A stretch of 53,893 nt of DNA from Bacteroidota bacterium (lineage in GTDB: Bacteria; Bacteroidota; Bacteroidia; Cytophagales; Cytophagaceae), in assembly GCA_023391415.1 (NCBI GenBank), contig JAEWAY010000025.1, forward strand, positions 1 through 53,893. The letters are read 5' to 3'. Of the stretch, positions 17,413 through 25,611 are shown in pieces; positions within the stretch are counted from its first letter, which is position 1, and the number at the start of each line of letters is the position of its first letter. The position numbers and the translations under genes were made by a program. The notes under the pieces were generated by a model. That model was not told the origin of the DNA. It saw only the letters and a program-made list of their open reading frames with translations, and searched no databases.

Positions 17413-18456
17413 TTAAAATATTTTTCTTTTATCGAGGTCATTCCTGTATTTGCGGGCATTGTTGACGTGTTGCCTGAAATCTTCCGAAAATTTATGATAG
17501 CCGGGGTTGGCCAGATCCGCTACAAAAAACATATAGTCATGTTTTTCATAGTTCAGAACCGCTTCTATCGAGGGCATAGAGGGAAGATTGATAGGACCGG
17601 GAGGAAGACCTTGATATACGTATGTATTATAAGGAGACTCTGTTCTGATATGCTCATGGGTAATTCTGCGGATCGCGAAGTCGTTCAGGGCGAACTTTAC
17701 GGTAGGATCGGCCTGCAAAGGCCAGCCTTTCGCCAGACGATTGAGGTAGACCCCCGCTATAGTGGGTTTTTCGTCGTTCATGTTGGTTTCCGCTTCTACT
17801 ATGGAGGCTACCGTCATGACCTGTTCCGGACTGAGGCCAAGTACTTGCGCTTTGGTTCTCCGCTCCTCGTTCCAGAACTTCTCGTATTCCTTGCGCATCC
17901 GGTTAAACAGTTCGGCTGGAGTGATGGTCCAGAACAACTCATACGTGTTCGGAATAAAGATCGACATGATCGTATTGGTATCCAGATCAAATGATTCCGC
18001 GTATTCCTGATCGTTGAGCAGCGCCATGATATCTTCCGGCGACATCTGAAGCCTCCCGCCAAGCCTGTTCGCCAGATCCGATTTGGTGCGTATATTGTTA
18101 AAAGTCAGATTGAGCGGTGTCTGCGCCCCGCGTTTCAGGCGTTTTATTACTTCGAGATTGTTTGCCTGAGCTCTGATCTGGTAGCGGCCTGGTTTGACGT
18201 AATCCTGATACTTCATCAATTTGGCGACAAAGCTAAAAGAAAGAATATCGTGCAGAACACTGTCTTTCTGCAAGGAGTCCACTACCGTCCGAAATGTGGC
18301 GTCATCCGGTATATACAGGTAGTACTCTTTCCCGGTTTCCTCCCCGATCATGAAATTGGAGGTGAAAAAGTACTGATATCCTGTAAAGGTGGTAATGATA
18401 AATACCAAGGCGCCAATCAGAATTGCTCCGGCCTTGAACTGGAGAGATGTCTTCAT
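17413..18456 (-). CDS. mltG: Endolytic peptidoglycan transglycosylase MltG
   Basis: A 347-residue inner-membrane protein that cuts nascent glycan strands and helps set their length. One N-terminal membrane helix (about residues 9-30) is followed by a LysM-like region and the YceG catalytic domain. The motif ASIVEAETNMNDEKPTIAGVYLNRL contains the catalytic Glu, followed by PLQADPTVKFAL and SPYNTYVYQGLPPGPINLPS, all family hallmarks. It leads an operon with the thioesterase gene. A TAATTTTG promoter box ends 7 nt before the ATG. Confidence 0.94.
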   Translation of the reverse strand: MKTSLQFKAGAILIGALVFIITTFTGYQYFFTSNFMIGEETGKEYYLYIPDDATFRTVVDSLQKDSVLHDILSFSFVAKLMKYQDYVKPGRYQIRAQANNLEVIKRLKRGAQTPLNLTFNNIRTKSDLANRLGGRLQMSPEDIMALLNDQEYAESFDLDTNTIMSIFIPNTYELFWTITPAELFNRMRKEYEKFWNEERRTKAQVLGLSPEQVMTVASIVEAETNMNDEKPTIAGVYLNRLAKGWPLQADPTVKFALNDFAIRRITHEHIRTESPYNTYVYQGLPPGPINLPSMPSIEAVLNYEKHDYMFFVADLANPGYHKFSEDFRQHVNNARKYRNDLDKRKIF

Positions 18457-18463
18457 AGGAAAG

Positions 18464-18471
18464 CAAAATTA
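18464..18471 (-). promoter_or_regulatory. -7 promoter box of mltG (TAATTTTG)
   Basis: Minus-strand TAATTTTG fits TAnnTTTG exactly and ends 7 nt before the mltG ATG. A TTG lies about 24 nt upstream, slightly far for -33. It predicts a start at or next to the ATG. Confidence 0.45.
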
Positions 18472-18670
18472 TTCATTTGTTTGGAAATGAAAAATCAACG
18501 GAGTTTTAAGCGGGAAATATTTAATACATGGTTCTTCCCGCGGGATATCTTTAATTAAAAACTAAATTCGCGATACAAAATTGTATCACACGGGATTTCG
18601 GAAAAAATCAGGATGTGGGTAAACATTGACCTCGACTCCCGCTTGTTTGTTAGATAAACCTTGTAATATC

Positions 18671-19300
18671 ATGAAAGCGAAATTGATGGATATAAATCCG
18701 GAGAATCCACAACCCAAAAAAATACAGGAAGTAGTGGAGACGTTGAAAAGAGGCGGACTGATTATATATCCTACGGATACGGTATACGGTCTTGGTTGCG
18801 ATATCCGTGATAAGACGGCTATCGAAAAGATTATCCGGATCAAGCGTCTTGATCCCAAACATCTGAACCTGTCTTTTATCTGTTACGACCTTAGCCATAT
18901 TTCAGACTATACCAGAAGTCTTCCCAATCACGTATTTAAAGTAATGAAAAAAGCCCTGCCGGGGCCCTTCACTTTTATATTGCCGGCTGGCCACAATGTT
19001 CCGAAAATGTTGGATACAAAGAAAAAAACTGTGGGTATAAGAGTGCCGGACAATCTGATACCAAGGCTGCTTGTCAAAGAACTGGGCAATCCGATTATCT
19101 CCACTTCAATAAAGGATGAGGATGAAATTATAGAGTACTCTACAGATCCCGGGCTGATTTATGAGAAATATAAGTCGCTGGTAGATATCGTGATTAACGG
19201 AGGACCTGGCAATAATGAACCTTCCACGGTAGTGGATTGCGTAGATGGGGAGTTTGTCGTTACCCGTGACGGAATAGGAAACCTGGACGACTTTATCTAG
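18671..19300 (+). CDS. L-threonylcarbamoyladenylate synthase (TsaC/YwlC family)
   Basis: A 209-residue enzyme from ATG 18671; a TTG frame from 18626 is longer but unlikely. It makes threonylcarbamoyl-AMP from threonine, bicarbonate and ATP for t6A37 on tRNAs that read ANN codons. Motifs: GGLIIYPTDTVYGLGCD (about 29-45), IKRLDPKH, LPGPFTFILPA and VGIRVPDN. It is the short form without the Sua5 C-terminal domain. It converges on the acyltransferase gene with only 2 nt between stop codons. Confidence 0.9.
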   Translation: MKAKLMDINPENPQPKKIQEVVETLKRGGLIIYPTDTVYGLGCDIRDKTAIEKIIRIKRLDPKHLNLSFICYDLSHISDYTRSLPNHVFKVMKKALPGPFTFILPAGHNVPKMLDTKKKTVGIRVPDNLIPRLLVKELGNPIISTSIKDEDEIIEYSTDPGLIYEKYKSLVDIVINGGPGNNEPSTVVDCVDGEFVVTRDGIGNLDDFI

Positions 19301-19302
19301 CG

Positions 19303-20190
19303 CTAAACTTTATGTTTCCACCGGCGATGCGACCATAGCCAGAAAGCCGGAAAATCCTTGATGTTTTTTTCAAGACTTTCGGAAAAAGCCTGAATAATCG
19401 GAAATTGGTTTTCCTGGACATCGGTAGACGCGTCTCCAAGTTTTTCGAAATATACTTCGTAATGACCTCGCCGCGTTTTTCTCATTCCGATATAAAATAC
19501 CGGGGTTTTGGCCAATCTGGCTATTTTTTCCGCTCCCACGAACCATGGAGTTCGCTGATTCATAAAGGTGTTTATAAACTGAATCTCGGACTTTAAGGGT
19601 GTTTGGTCGGCCACCATGGCGATGGCCCATAGTTCATTCTTTCGTTTGATTACGGACCGGGGTACGTCTTTCATTGGAATCAGCCGGGCTTCAAACCGTC
19701 CGCGTATTTTCAGCATCAACTGATCGAAGAACCGATTGGATAAGGGTTTGTATACCGCTTCGATAGGGATCGGAGTGTATAGCTGGCAGACTTGTAGAAG
19801 CCATTCCCAGTTGCCGCTGTGTCCGGTCAGCGCGATGATCGACTGATTTCGGTTTACATATTCCAGAGGTAGTTCTATTCCGCTTACGCGCGCGCGCTTT
19901 CTAAACTCTTCTTCTCCGATGGTCAAAAGCTTGATTGTTTCAACGATAAGATCGCAAAGGTGAAGGTAAAACGCGTCGGCGATTTCCTTGATTTCCCGCG
20001 GCGATTTGTCCGGGAAGCTGTTTCGCAGGTTTTGCCATACTACTTTTTTTCTGTATCCGATAAGTTTATAGCTCACCAGATACAGCAGATTGGAAATACC
20101 GTATAAAACCGGAAAAGGAAGAAGCGATATCAGACGGAATAAAAACATGATCGGTGAAAATAGTAAAAAATGAGAAGGTTTTTCGGACAA
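19303..20190 (-). CDS. Lipid A acyltransferase-like protein (LpxL/HtrB family)
   Basis: A 295-residue protein with an N-terminal membrane anchor (about 14-40). The conserved HSGNWEW motif (near residue 122) is the acyltransferase active site of the LpxL/LpxM family. AMVADQTPLKSE and the region NTFMNQRTPWFVGAEKIAR also match. It would add a secondary acyl chain to lipid A at the inner membrane. In Bacteroidota, homologues may act on lipid A or on other acylated lipids, so the specific step is inferred. Confidence 0.88.
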   Translation of the reverse strand: MSEKPSHFLLFSPIMFLFRLISLLPFPVLYGISNLLYLVSYKLIGYRKKVVWQNLRNSFPDKSPREIKEIADAFYLHLCDLIVETIKLLTIGEEEFRKRARVSGIELPLEYVNRNQSIIALTGHSGNWEWLLQVCQLYTPIPIEAVYKPLSNRFFDQLMLKIRGRFEARLIPMKDVPRSVIKRKNELWAIAMVADQTPLKSEIQFINTFMNQRTPWFVGAEKIARLAKTPVFYIGMRKTRRGHYEVYFEKLGDASTDVQENQFPIIQAFSESLEKNIKDFPAFWLWSHRRWKHKV

Positions 20191-20275
20191 GCGCGGGTAT
20201 AAATTAAAGTGAAGTTCAAAAAACGGTAAAATAAATTCATACGCGGGTTTCGATACGGTTTCGGGTTTTAGTCGC

Positions 20276-20283
20276 TACCTTTG
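20276..20283 (+). promoter_or_regulatory. -7 promoter box of the WbqC gene (TACCTTTG)
   Basis: TACCTTTG matches TAnnTTTG exactly and ends 5 nt before the ATG at 20289. The -33 region is not clear. The position implies a leaderless or nearly leaderless transcript. Confidence 0.45.
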
Positions 20284-20288
20284 CCTTT

Positions 20289-20933
20289 ATGAAAATACTG
20301 ACAGAAATACAGTATCTGCCCCCGGTCAGTTACTTTGTCAGACTCGGGTTCTCGGAGGGACTGACGCTGGAAGGTTGGGAACATTATCAAAAACAAAGTT
20401 ATCGGAACCGGTGCTATATACTTGGCGCCAACAAAGTGACGGAATTGAGTATTCCTGTCAGAAAAACCGCCCCCAAGATGTTGATTCGCGACGCGGAGAT
20501 TGATTATTCCCAGAAATGGCTTCAGGCGCATTGGCGAACAATATGTTCCGCGTATGGCAAGGCGCCTTTTTTTGAATATTACGCTGAATTATTCCGGCAA
20601 ATCTTTTTTAAAAAACATAAATTTTTGTTTGATTTAAATATGGAACTACTTTATCTGGTTTTAAAGTTAATAAACTGGAGCAAGGAAGTTCGCGTTACGG
20701 AACGTTATGAGACGTCGGAAAATTGGTCTTCGGATGGCGTGTTGGATTTAAGGGACCGGTTTCATCCAAAGATCCGAAGCGGGGAAATGGAGAGAATTCA
20801 TTTCGCGGGCTACACTCAATTGTTTGGCAAAGATTTTGTGGAAAACCTGAGTATTGTCGATTTGTTGTTTTGTGAAGGTCCACAATCCTCCCAAATTCTT
20901 AATAAATGTCAGATAGTTGGCATGAACAATTGA
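20289..20933 (+). CDS. WbqC family protein
   Basis: A 214-residue protein of the WbqC family, whose members occur in O-antigen and surface polysaccharide loci. Visible family features are the early EIQYLPPVSYF, YRNRCYILGANKVTELSIPV (about residues 38-57), the conserved WLQAHWRTICSAYGKAPFFEYY (about 77-98) and the C-terminal AGYTQLFG. No membrane segment is seen. The biochemical role is not established for the family; a link to amino-sugar modification of glycans is suggested by context elsewhere. Confidence 0.85.
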   Translation: MKILTEIQYLPPVSYFVRLGFSEGLTLEGWEHYQKQSYRNRCYILGANKVTELSIPVRKTAPKMLIRDAEIDYSQKWLQAHWRTICSAYGKAPFFEYYAELFRQIFFKKHKFLFDLNMELLYLVLKLINWSKEVRVTERYETSENWSSDGVLDLRDRFHPKIRSGEMERIHFAGYTQLFGKDFVENLSIVDLLFCEGPQSSQILNKCQIVGMNN

Positions 20934-20952
20934 CTAAGTGTCCATGTTCTGA

Positions 20953-20988
20953 CTATAAGCCGAATTTAAAGTTTTCATGCGCTTATAG
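20953..20988. repeat. Inverted repeat CTATAAGC/GCTTATAG upstream of clpC
   Basis: A perfect 8-bp inverted repeat (20953-20960 and 20981-20988) with a 20-nt spacer lies 46 bases before the clpC start. It has no T-run, so it is not a normal terminator. It could be a regulator site or an mRNA leader structure. Confidence 0.3.
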
Positions 20989-21033
20989 CAACGAAAAAAT
21001 GTAAATCACGTTTAGCTCCTTTAGGAAATTATT

Positions 21034-23571
21034 ATGGAAGCAAAATTTTCAAACCGAGTAAAAGAAGTAATTTCGCTAAGCAGGGAAGAGGCTCTCCGGC
21101 TTGGGCATGACTATATAGGAGCGGAGCACTTGCTATTGGGCATGATACGGGAAGGAGAGGGCGTAGCTATAGGCTTATTGAAAAAACTAGGCGTTTCGCT
21201 GGACGAGCTTCGGTCATCCGTGGAAAACGCCATCAAAGGGACCGCTACGGGGAATGTGAAAAATCTTACCAATATTCCTCTGACCAGGCAGTCTGAGAAG
21301 GTGTTGAAAATAACCTACCTGGAAGCGAAGATTTTTAAAAGTGAACTGATCGGTACGGAGCATTTGCTGCTTTCCATCCTCAGAGACGAGGACAATGTCG
21401 CTACTCAGATTCTCGAAAAGTTCGATGTTAACTATGAAGTTGTGAAAGAATTATTGGAATACCATACCCAAAACCCTATGGCCTCCGGTGATACCGATGA
21501 AGGCGATGAAGAAAGTTCAAGAATTTTTGGCGGCTCCGGTTCCGGAAAAGAACCTCAGAAGGGAGGAGCCGCGGAAAAATCCAGAACGCCTGTATTGGAC
21601 AATTTTGGCCGCGACCTGACTAAGTTGGCGGAAGATGGCAAACTGGATCCTATCGTTGGCCGGGAAAAAGAGATTGAGCGTGTCGCTCAGGTATTGAGCC
21701 GGCGCAAAAAGAATAATCCGATCCTGATCGGAGAGCCCGGCGTAGGCAAGACCGCCATCGCGGAAGGTCTGGCTTTGAGGATTATCCAGAAAAAGGTGTC
21801 CCGCGTACTTTTCAACAAGAGAGTAGTGACGCTTGACCTCGCTTCGCTGGTAGCTGGTACCAAGTATCGCGGCCAGTTTGAAGAACGTATGAAAGCGGTC
21901 ATGAACGAACTGGAAAAATCGCCGGAAGTGATTCTGTTTATCGACGAGCTGCATACGATTGTCGGAGCCGGAGGAGCTTCCGGATCGCTTGACGCTTCCA
22001 ATATGTTCAAACCCGCGCTCGCCCGGGGCGATATCCAATGTATTGGAGCCACCACCCTTGACGAGTATCGGCAGTATATTGAAAAGGACGGAGCGCTCGC
22101 CAGAAGATTTCAGATCGTTATGGTCGACGCGACTACACCTGAGGAGACCATCGAGATTCTCAACAATATCAAAGAGAAGTACGAAGAACATCATCATGTA
22201 AACTTTACGCCAGAGGCGATTGAGACCTGCGTAAAGCTTTCCGACCGCTATATCAGCGATCGGTTCCTTCCCGACAAGGCGATTGACGTGATGGATGAAG
22301 CAGGCGCCAGGGTGCATATCAACAATATTCATGTTCCCGCCGATATCGTGAAGCTGGAAGAGCAGATCGAGAATATCAAGAAGGAAAAGAATAAGGTGGT
22401 GAAGAGCCAGAAATATGAAGAGGCGGCTCAGCTTAGAGATAAGGAGAAAAAATTGCTGGAGCAATTGGATATCGCCAAGCAGAAGTGGGAGGAAGAAACC
22501 CGTAAGAAGCGTTATCTGGTAAAAGAAGAAAACGTGGCGGAAGTTATCGCCATGATGACCGGTATACCCGTGAGTAGGATTAGCCAGAATGAGGGTAATA
22601 AACTTCTCAATATGGGCGCGGATCTGCAAGGGAAGGTGATAGGCCAGGATGAAGCCATCAAGAAAATGGTAAAGGCGATCCAGCGTACCAGAGTCGGACT
22701 CAAGGATCCGAAAAAGCCGATCGGCTCGTTTATTTTCCTTGGTCCTACGGGAGTTGGAAAGACGGAATTGGCCAAAACGCTCGCTACCTATCTCTTTGAT
22801 AAGGAAGAGTCCCTTGTGCGTATTGACATGAGTGAATATATGGAGAAGTTTTCCGTATCGAGGCTTGTCGGAGCGCCTCCCGGTTATGTAGGTTACGAAG
22901 AAGGTGGACAGCTTACCGAAAAAATCAGAAGAAAGCCATACAGTGTTGTATTGCTTGATGAAATAGAAAAAGCGCATCCGGATGTATTCAATCTTCTGTT
23001 GCAGGTGCTGGATGATGGTATTCTGACTGACGGTCTCGGACGAAGAGTCGATTTCAGAAATACGATTATTATCATGACTTCCAATATCGGAGCCAGGGAT
23101 CTGAAAGATTTTGGTACCGGTATCGGCTTCAACACGTCGGCTAAGCAAGCCAATGTGGACGATATCATGAAAGGAACAATCCAGAACGCGTTGAGAAAAG
23201 CGTTTTCTCCGGAATTCCTCAACAGGCTTGACGACGTAATCGTCTTCAACTCACTTGAAAGATCTGATCTGCATAAAATCATCGATCTGACGCTTGAGAA
23301 AGTCTTCGCCCGGATTCACAATCTTGGCTACAACGTAGACCTGACCGAAAAAGCGAAAGACTTTTTGAGCGAAAAAGGATATGATCCGCAGTATGGGGCG
23401 AGGCCGCTTAACAGGGCGATTCAGAAGTATCTGGAAGATCCTGTAGCCGAAGAAATCCTTAAAGGAGAAGTACAGGAAGGCGATACGCTGGTCGCGGACT
23501 ATGATGGCAAGAGCGAAGTGCTTAGCTTCAAGGTAAAAAAGAAGAAAGTCGAGAAATCCGCCGAGGAATAA
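21034..23571 (+). CDS. clpC: ATP-dependent Clp protease ATP-binding subunit ClpC
   Basis: An 845-residue Hsp100 unfoldase that feeds substrates to ClpP. It has two Clp N-terminal repeats (about 5-145), a linker, NBD1 with GEPGVGKT near residue 232, a short middle domain that carries a UVR motif (about 445-480), and NBD2 with GPTGVGKT near 569. A TGIGF loop near residue 695 is the ClpP-docking element that ClpB lacks. In Firmicutes the class works with adaptor proteins and controls stress regulators; no adaptor or ClpP gene is in this window. A strong terminator follows. Confidence 0.95.
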   Translation: MEAKFSNRVKEVISLSREEALRLGHDYIGAEHLLLGMIREGEGVAIGLLKKLGVSLDELRSSVENAIKGTATGNVKNLTNIPLTRQSEKVLKITYLEAKIFKSELIGTEHLLLSILRDEDNVATQILEKFDVNYEVVKELLEYHTQNPMASGDTDEGDEESSRIFGGSGSGKEPQKGGAAEKSRTPVLDNFGRDLTKLAEDGKLDPIVGREKEIERVAQVLSRRKKNNPILIGEPGVGKTAIAEGLALRIIQKKVSRVLFNKRVVTLDLASLVAGTKYRGQFEERMKAVMNELEKSPEVILFIDELHTIVGAGGASGSLDASNMFKPALARGDIQCIGATTLDEYRQYIEKDGALARRFQIVMVDATTPEETIEILNNIKEKYEEHHHVNFTPEAIETCVKLSDRYISDRFLPDKAIDVMDEAGARVHINNIHVPADIVKLEEQIENIKKEKNKVVKSQKYEEAAQLRDKEKKLLEQLDIAKQKWEEETRKKRYLVKEENVAEVIAMMTGIPVSRISQNEGNKLLNMGADLQGKVIGQDEAIKKMVKAIQRTRVGLKDPKKPIGSFIFLGPTGVGKTELAKTLATYLFDKEESLVRIDMSEYMEKFSVSRLVGAPPGYVGYEEGGQLTEKIRRKPYSVVLLDEIEKAHPDVFNLLLQVLDDGILTDGLGRRVDFRNTIIIMTSNIGARDLKDFGTGIGFNTSAKQANVDDIMKGTIQNALRKAFSPEFLNRLDDVIVFNSLERSDLHKIIDLTLEKVFARIHNLGYNVDLTEKAKDFLSEKGYDPQYGARPLNRAIQKYLEDPVAEEILKGEVQEGDTLVADYDGKSEVLSFKVKKKKVEKSAEE

Positions 23572-23582
23572 GACTTGATAAT

Positions 23583-23626
23583 AAAAAGAGAAAAGGCCAC
23601 CCGAAAAGGTGGCCTTTTCTCTTTTT
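23583..23626. terminator. Strong bidirectional terminator after clpC
   Basis: A perfect 19-bp inverted repeat (arms 23583-23601 and 23608-23626, core GGCCACC/GGTGGCC) with a 6-nt loop. The right arm ends in T5 and the left arm starts with A5, so it can work both ways. Confidence 0.92.
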
Positions 23627-23641
23627 AGGTCATATATATAT

Positions 23642-23854
23642 ATGAAGGTGTCAGGGTTTCTTAAAAAGACAGGACGAAGCCTAGGAAGCCTCGCCCGCGT
23701 TTTCCTTAACGGAGGGCCCTTTGAAGGCGAAGACACAGTTGATCCTGGAAAAGAGGAAAGAAGAAACCGATATCTCTTTGATAGGATACTAATAGACGCG
23801 TACTTATATTACACGAGTATCATACACGCGGACAACTTTAAAGACTTCCCGTGA
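23642..23854 (+). CDS. Uncertain small ORF, 70 residues
   Basis: From ATG 23642 a frame of 70 residues starts MKVSGFLKKTGRSLGS, with a basic amphipathic N-terminus, a middle acidic stretch and a C-terminal YLFDRILIDAYLYY segment. No family is recognised and no promoter is clear. Composition is compatible with a real protein, but the frame is short and unsupported. Confidence 0.28.
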   Translation: MKVSGFLKKTGRSLGSLARVFLNGGPFEGEDTVDPGKEERRNRYLFDRILIDAYLYYTSIIHADNFKDFP

Positions 23855-23885
23855 TCAAACTTATCGTTTTTTATGTCTTTTTAGT

Positions 23886-24032
23886 ATGAAGAACAATATC
23901 GCCGCGTGTGAAAGTGAAATCAATAGCTTAGCTAATCCTAAAAGATTTTCTGAAAAGCGTATAAGAAGAACAAACTCCAGCCGTGTGATCAAAACTTTAA
24001 AAAATACCAAGAGACTTAAAGAGTTGGTCTAA
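23886..24032 (+). CDS. Uncertain small basic peptide ORF, 48 residues
   Basis: ATG at 23886 opens a frame of 48 codons ending TAA at 24032. The product is strongly basic after residue 18 (KRFSEKRIRR, then RVIKTLKNTKRLKE). Its last bases overlap the stop codon of the converging gene at 24029. It is too short for the usual cut-off and has no recognised family; it may be a real nucleic-acid-binding peptide or chance. Confidence 0.25.
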   Translation: MKNNIAACESEINSLANPKRFSEKRIRRTNSSRVIKTLKNTKRLKELV

Positions 24033-24712
24033 TAGCCTTCATCCTTTTCCTCGTGCTTCCACTTGTCAATTTCTTCCCATTTCCGATTTTTCAGTCCACC
24101 GCCTTTGATGTCCTTTATAAAGCGGGCCCAGGCGAATGGATTGCTTAGCTGCAATACCGGCACGGAGTTTTGATATTGCTGTCTGGTGACCTGTTGATTC
24201 ATATAATACCGGTGGTTGGCGCTACTGCTTTGTTCCGTGTTATAGAGCATACGTTTTAGCAGTTGTTCGTTGAGGTTTTTAGCCAGATAATCGTCTGTTG
24301 TCTGATGAAGATCGAGCGCGAGAAAGGCCTCTTTAAAATCTTTAAACTCAGGATAGGGCCAGAGGACAATTTCAGGAAGAAAAAAAGTATCCAGCTCAAG
24401 CTGAATGACGACGGACAGGCGATCTGTCGTATCCGGCATAAGGAAATCTTTGTCTTTGAAGCCCGCGCTTTTGATTCGTACAGTATCGCCTGAAAGTACG
24501 GGAAGAGTAAAGTAGCCGATGTTGTTTGAAAAAACGCCCCGACCGGTTCTCGGTACAAATATCGCGACGTCGGAGATGCCGTACAGGCTGTCTCCGCTAA
24601 CTACGATACCGCTGAACTGAACGATTTTTTTTTGCGCCCGCGCTTCTTCTGGTCGGAGTATGCTTCCAAAAAACGCGATGAATATGATTAAAACTATTTT
24701 GAGTGCCGCCAT
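24029..24712 (-). CDS. Secreted carboxypeptidase-regulatory-like domain protein
   Basis: A 227-residue protein with a signal peptide (about 1-26, ending ARAQ). The next 80 residues form a carboxypeptidase D regulatory-like beta-sandwich (FSGIVVSGDSLYGISDVAIFVP, then GYFTLPVLSGDTVRIKSAGFKDKDF). The C-terminal half (FLPEIVLWPYPEFKDFKEAFL onward) is polar and is seen in many Bacteroidota periplasmic proteins of unknown role. No catalytic residues are present. Likely periplasmic or outer-membrane-associated. Confidence 0.75.
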   Translation of the reverse strand: MAALKIVLIIFIAFFGSILRPEEARAQKKIVQFSGIVVSGDSLYGISDVAIFVPRTGRGVFSNNIGYFTLPVLSGDTVRIKSAGFKDKDFLMPDTTDRLSVVIQLELDTFFLPEIVLWPYPEFKDFKEAFLALDLHQTTDDYLAKNLNEQLLKRMLYNTEQSSSANHRYYMNQQVTRQQYQNSVPVLQLSNPFAWARFIKDIKGGGLKNRKWEEIDKWKHEEKDEGY

Positions 24713-24783
24713 TCCTGTCTTTTACTAAACGCAAATATGCGAAGATTATGTAATAATATAACCTTTATTATTTTAATCAGCGT

Positions 24784-24814
24784 AATCAGGAAAAAAACTT
24801 GCTTTTTCCTGATT
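24784..24814. repeat. Inverted repeat in the divergent promoter region before the ArsR gene
   Basis: AATCAGGAAAAA (24784-24795) and TTTTTCCTGATT (24803-24814) form a perfect 12-bp inverted repeat with a 7-nt spacer. It lies between two diverging genes, so it is more likely a regulatory or boundary element than a terminator, although each strand would carry a T-run. Confidence 0.4.
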
Positions 24815-24822
24815 AAAACGCT

Positions 24823-24846
24823 TATTTGTTTAAGCAAATATATTTG
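24823..24846 (+). promoter_or_regulatory. Candidate ArsR-type operator overlapping a TATATTTG promoter box
   Basis: An 18-bp near-palindrome (24823-24840) has perfect outer arms TATTTG and CAAATA with the centre TTTAAG. The -7 motif TATATTTG (24839-24846) shares its first two bases with the palindrome and ends 3 nt before the ATG at 24850. Binding here would block the gene's own promoter, the usual mode for ArsR/SmtB repressors. Confidence 0.5.
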
Positions 24847-24849
24847 GTC

Positions 24850-25254
24850 ATGATAAAGGTCAAAACTGTTGAATTGAAGGCCGGATTAGATATTTTTAAG
24901 GCGTTTGGCGACGAGGCCAGGGTGCGTATCCTGCATCTGATGTACAAGACTGGCGAAAGTTGTGTATCGGATATGGAAATGATTCTGGATTATACCCAGA
25001 CAAAAACCTCGAGGCATCTTTCGTATCTTAGAAATATGCGCCTTGTCAAATACAGGAAGCAGGATCAGTGGATCTATTATTCGCTCAACGAGGCGTATTC
25101 GGAAATTTTTGTCCAGTTGTTTATGTTGTTTGAGAAGGACCCGGTGCTTCAGAACGACCTTGTCGAGTACAGGACTTTGTATTCGAATAATGAACTGGCG
25201 ATACGGAAACTGCATAGCAAGCAGAACAAATATAAAGTACCCGCCCTTATGTGA
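24850..25254 (+). CDS. ArsR/SmtB-family winged-helix transcriptional regulator
   Basis: A 134-residue regulator from ATG 24850; an in-frame TTG at 24826 lies inside the predicted operator. The winged helix covers about residues 8-90: LDIFKAFGDEARVRILHLM, then CVSDMEMILDYTQTKTSRHLSYLRNMRLVKYRKQ with the recognition helix TKTSRHLSYL, then IYYSL of the wing. The usual metal-sensing ELCVCDL motif reads ESCVSDM here, so only one Cys remains and arsenic sensing is doubtful. It is followed by a ferredoxin and a phosphatase on the same strand. The effector is unknown. Confidence 0.88.
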   Translation: MIKVKTVELKAGLDIFKAFGDEARVRILHLMYKTGESCVSDMEMILDYTQTKTSRHLSYLRNMRLVKYRKQDQWIYYSLNEAYSEIFVQLFMLFEKDPVLQNDLVEYRTLYSNNELAIRKLHSKQNKYKVPALM

Positions 25255-25298
25255 AATTTATCGCGTAGATTTGAAGGGGTGAATTAATATCGAAAGAA

Positions 25299-25604
25299 AT
25301 GAAATATAGCAAACACGTGTTTATCTGTACCAATCAAAAAGATCCCGGAAAGAAGTGCTGCGGGGAAGCGACGGGTATGGAGCTGGTCAATACCATGAAG
25401 GAGGAATTAAAGGAACGGAATCTGCATCTGAAGATCCGGGCTCAGCGGGCGGGATGTCTCGACGCGTGCGCGTTTGGTCCGGCCATGGTGGTGTATCCCG
25501 AAGGCGTTTTTTATGGTGGGGTTACAAAGGACGACATTAAGGAGATCGTGGAGGAGCATTTGGTCAACGATCGTGTCGTGGAACGATTGAAGCTGAATTT
25601 CTAA
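25299..25604 (+). CDS. Thioredoxin-like [2Fe-2S] ferredoxin
   Basis: A 101-residue protein of the thioredoxin-fold [2Fe-2S] ferredoxin family. It begins YSKHVFICTNQK, has a Cys pair in KKCCGEA, and the second ligand region RAGCLDACAFGPAMVVYPEGVFYGGV, which is the family signature. It would carry electrons in the cytoplasm; the redox partner is unknown. It is 44 nt after the regulator and 7 nt before the YjjG gene, so the three likely form one transcription unit. Confidence 0.9.
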   Translation: MKYSKHVFICTNQKDPGKKCCGEATGMELVNTMKEELKERNLHLKIRAQRAGCLDACAFGPAMVVYPEGVFYGGVTKDDIKEIVEEHLVNDRVVERLKLNF

Positions 25605-25611
25605 GTCCGGT

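Noticed and set aside
21517..23148. A 543-codon open frame on the minus strand opposite clpC
   Set aside because: It is antisense to a highly conserved ATPase gene and shows no family motif; codon bias of clpC keeps the opposite frame open.
21034..23571. A CRISPR array or toxin-antitoxin system anywhere in the window
   Set aside because: No regular spaced repeats or recognisable toxin/antitoxin pair was found on reading both strands.
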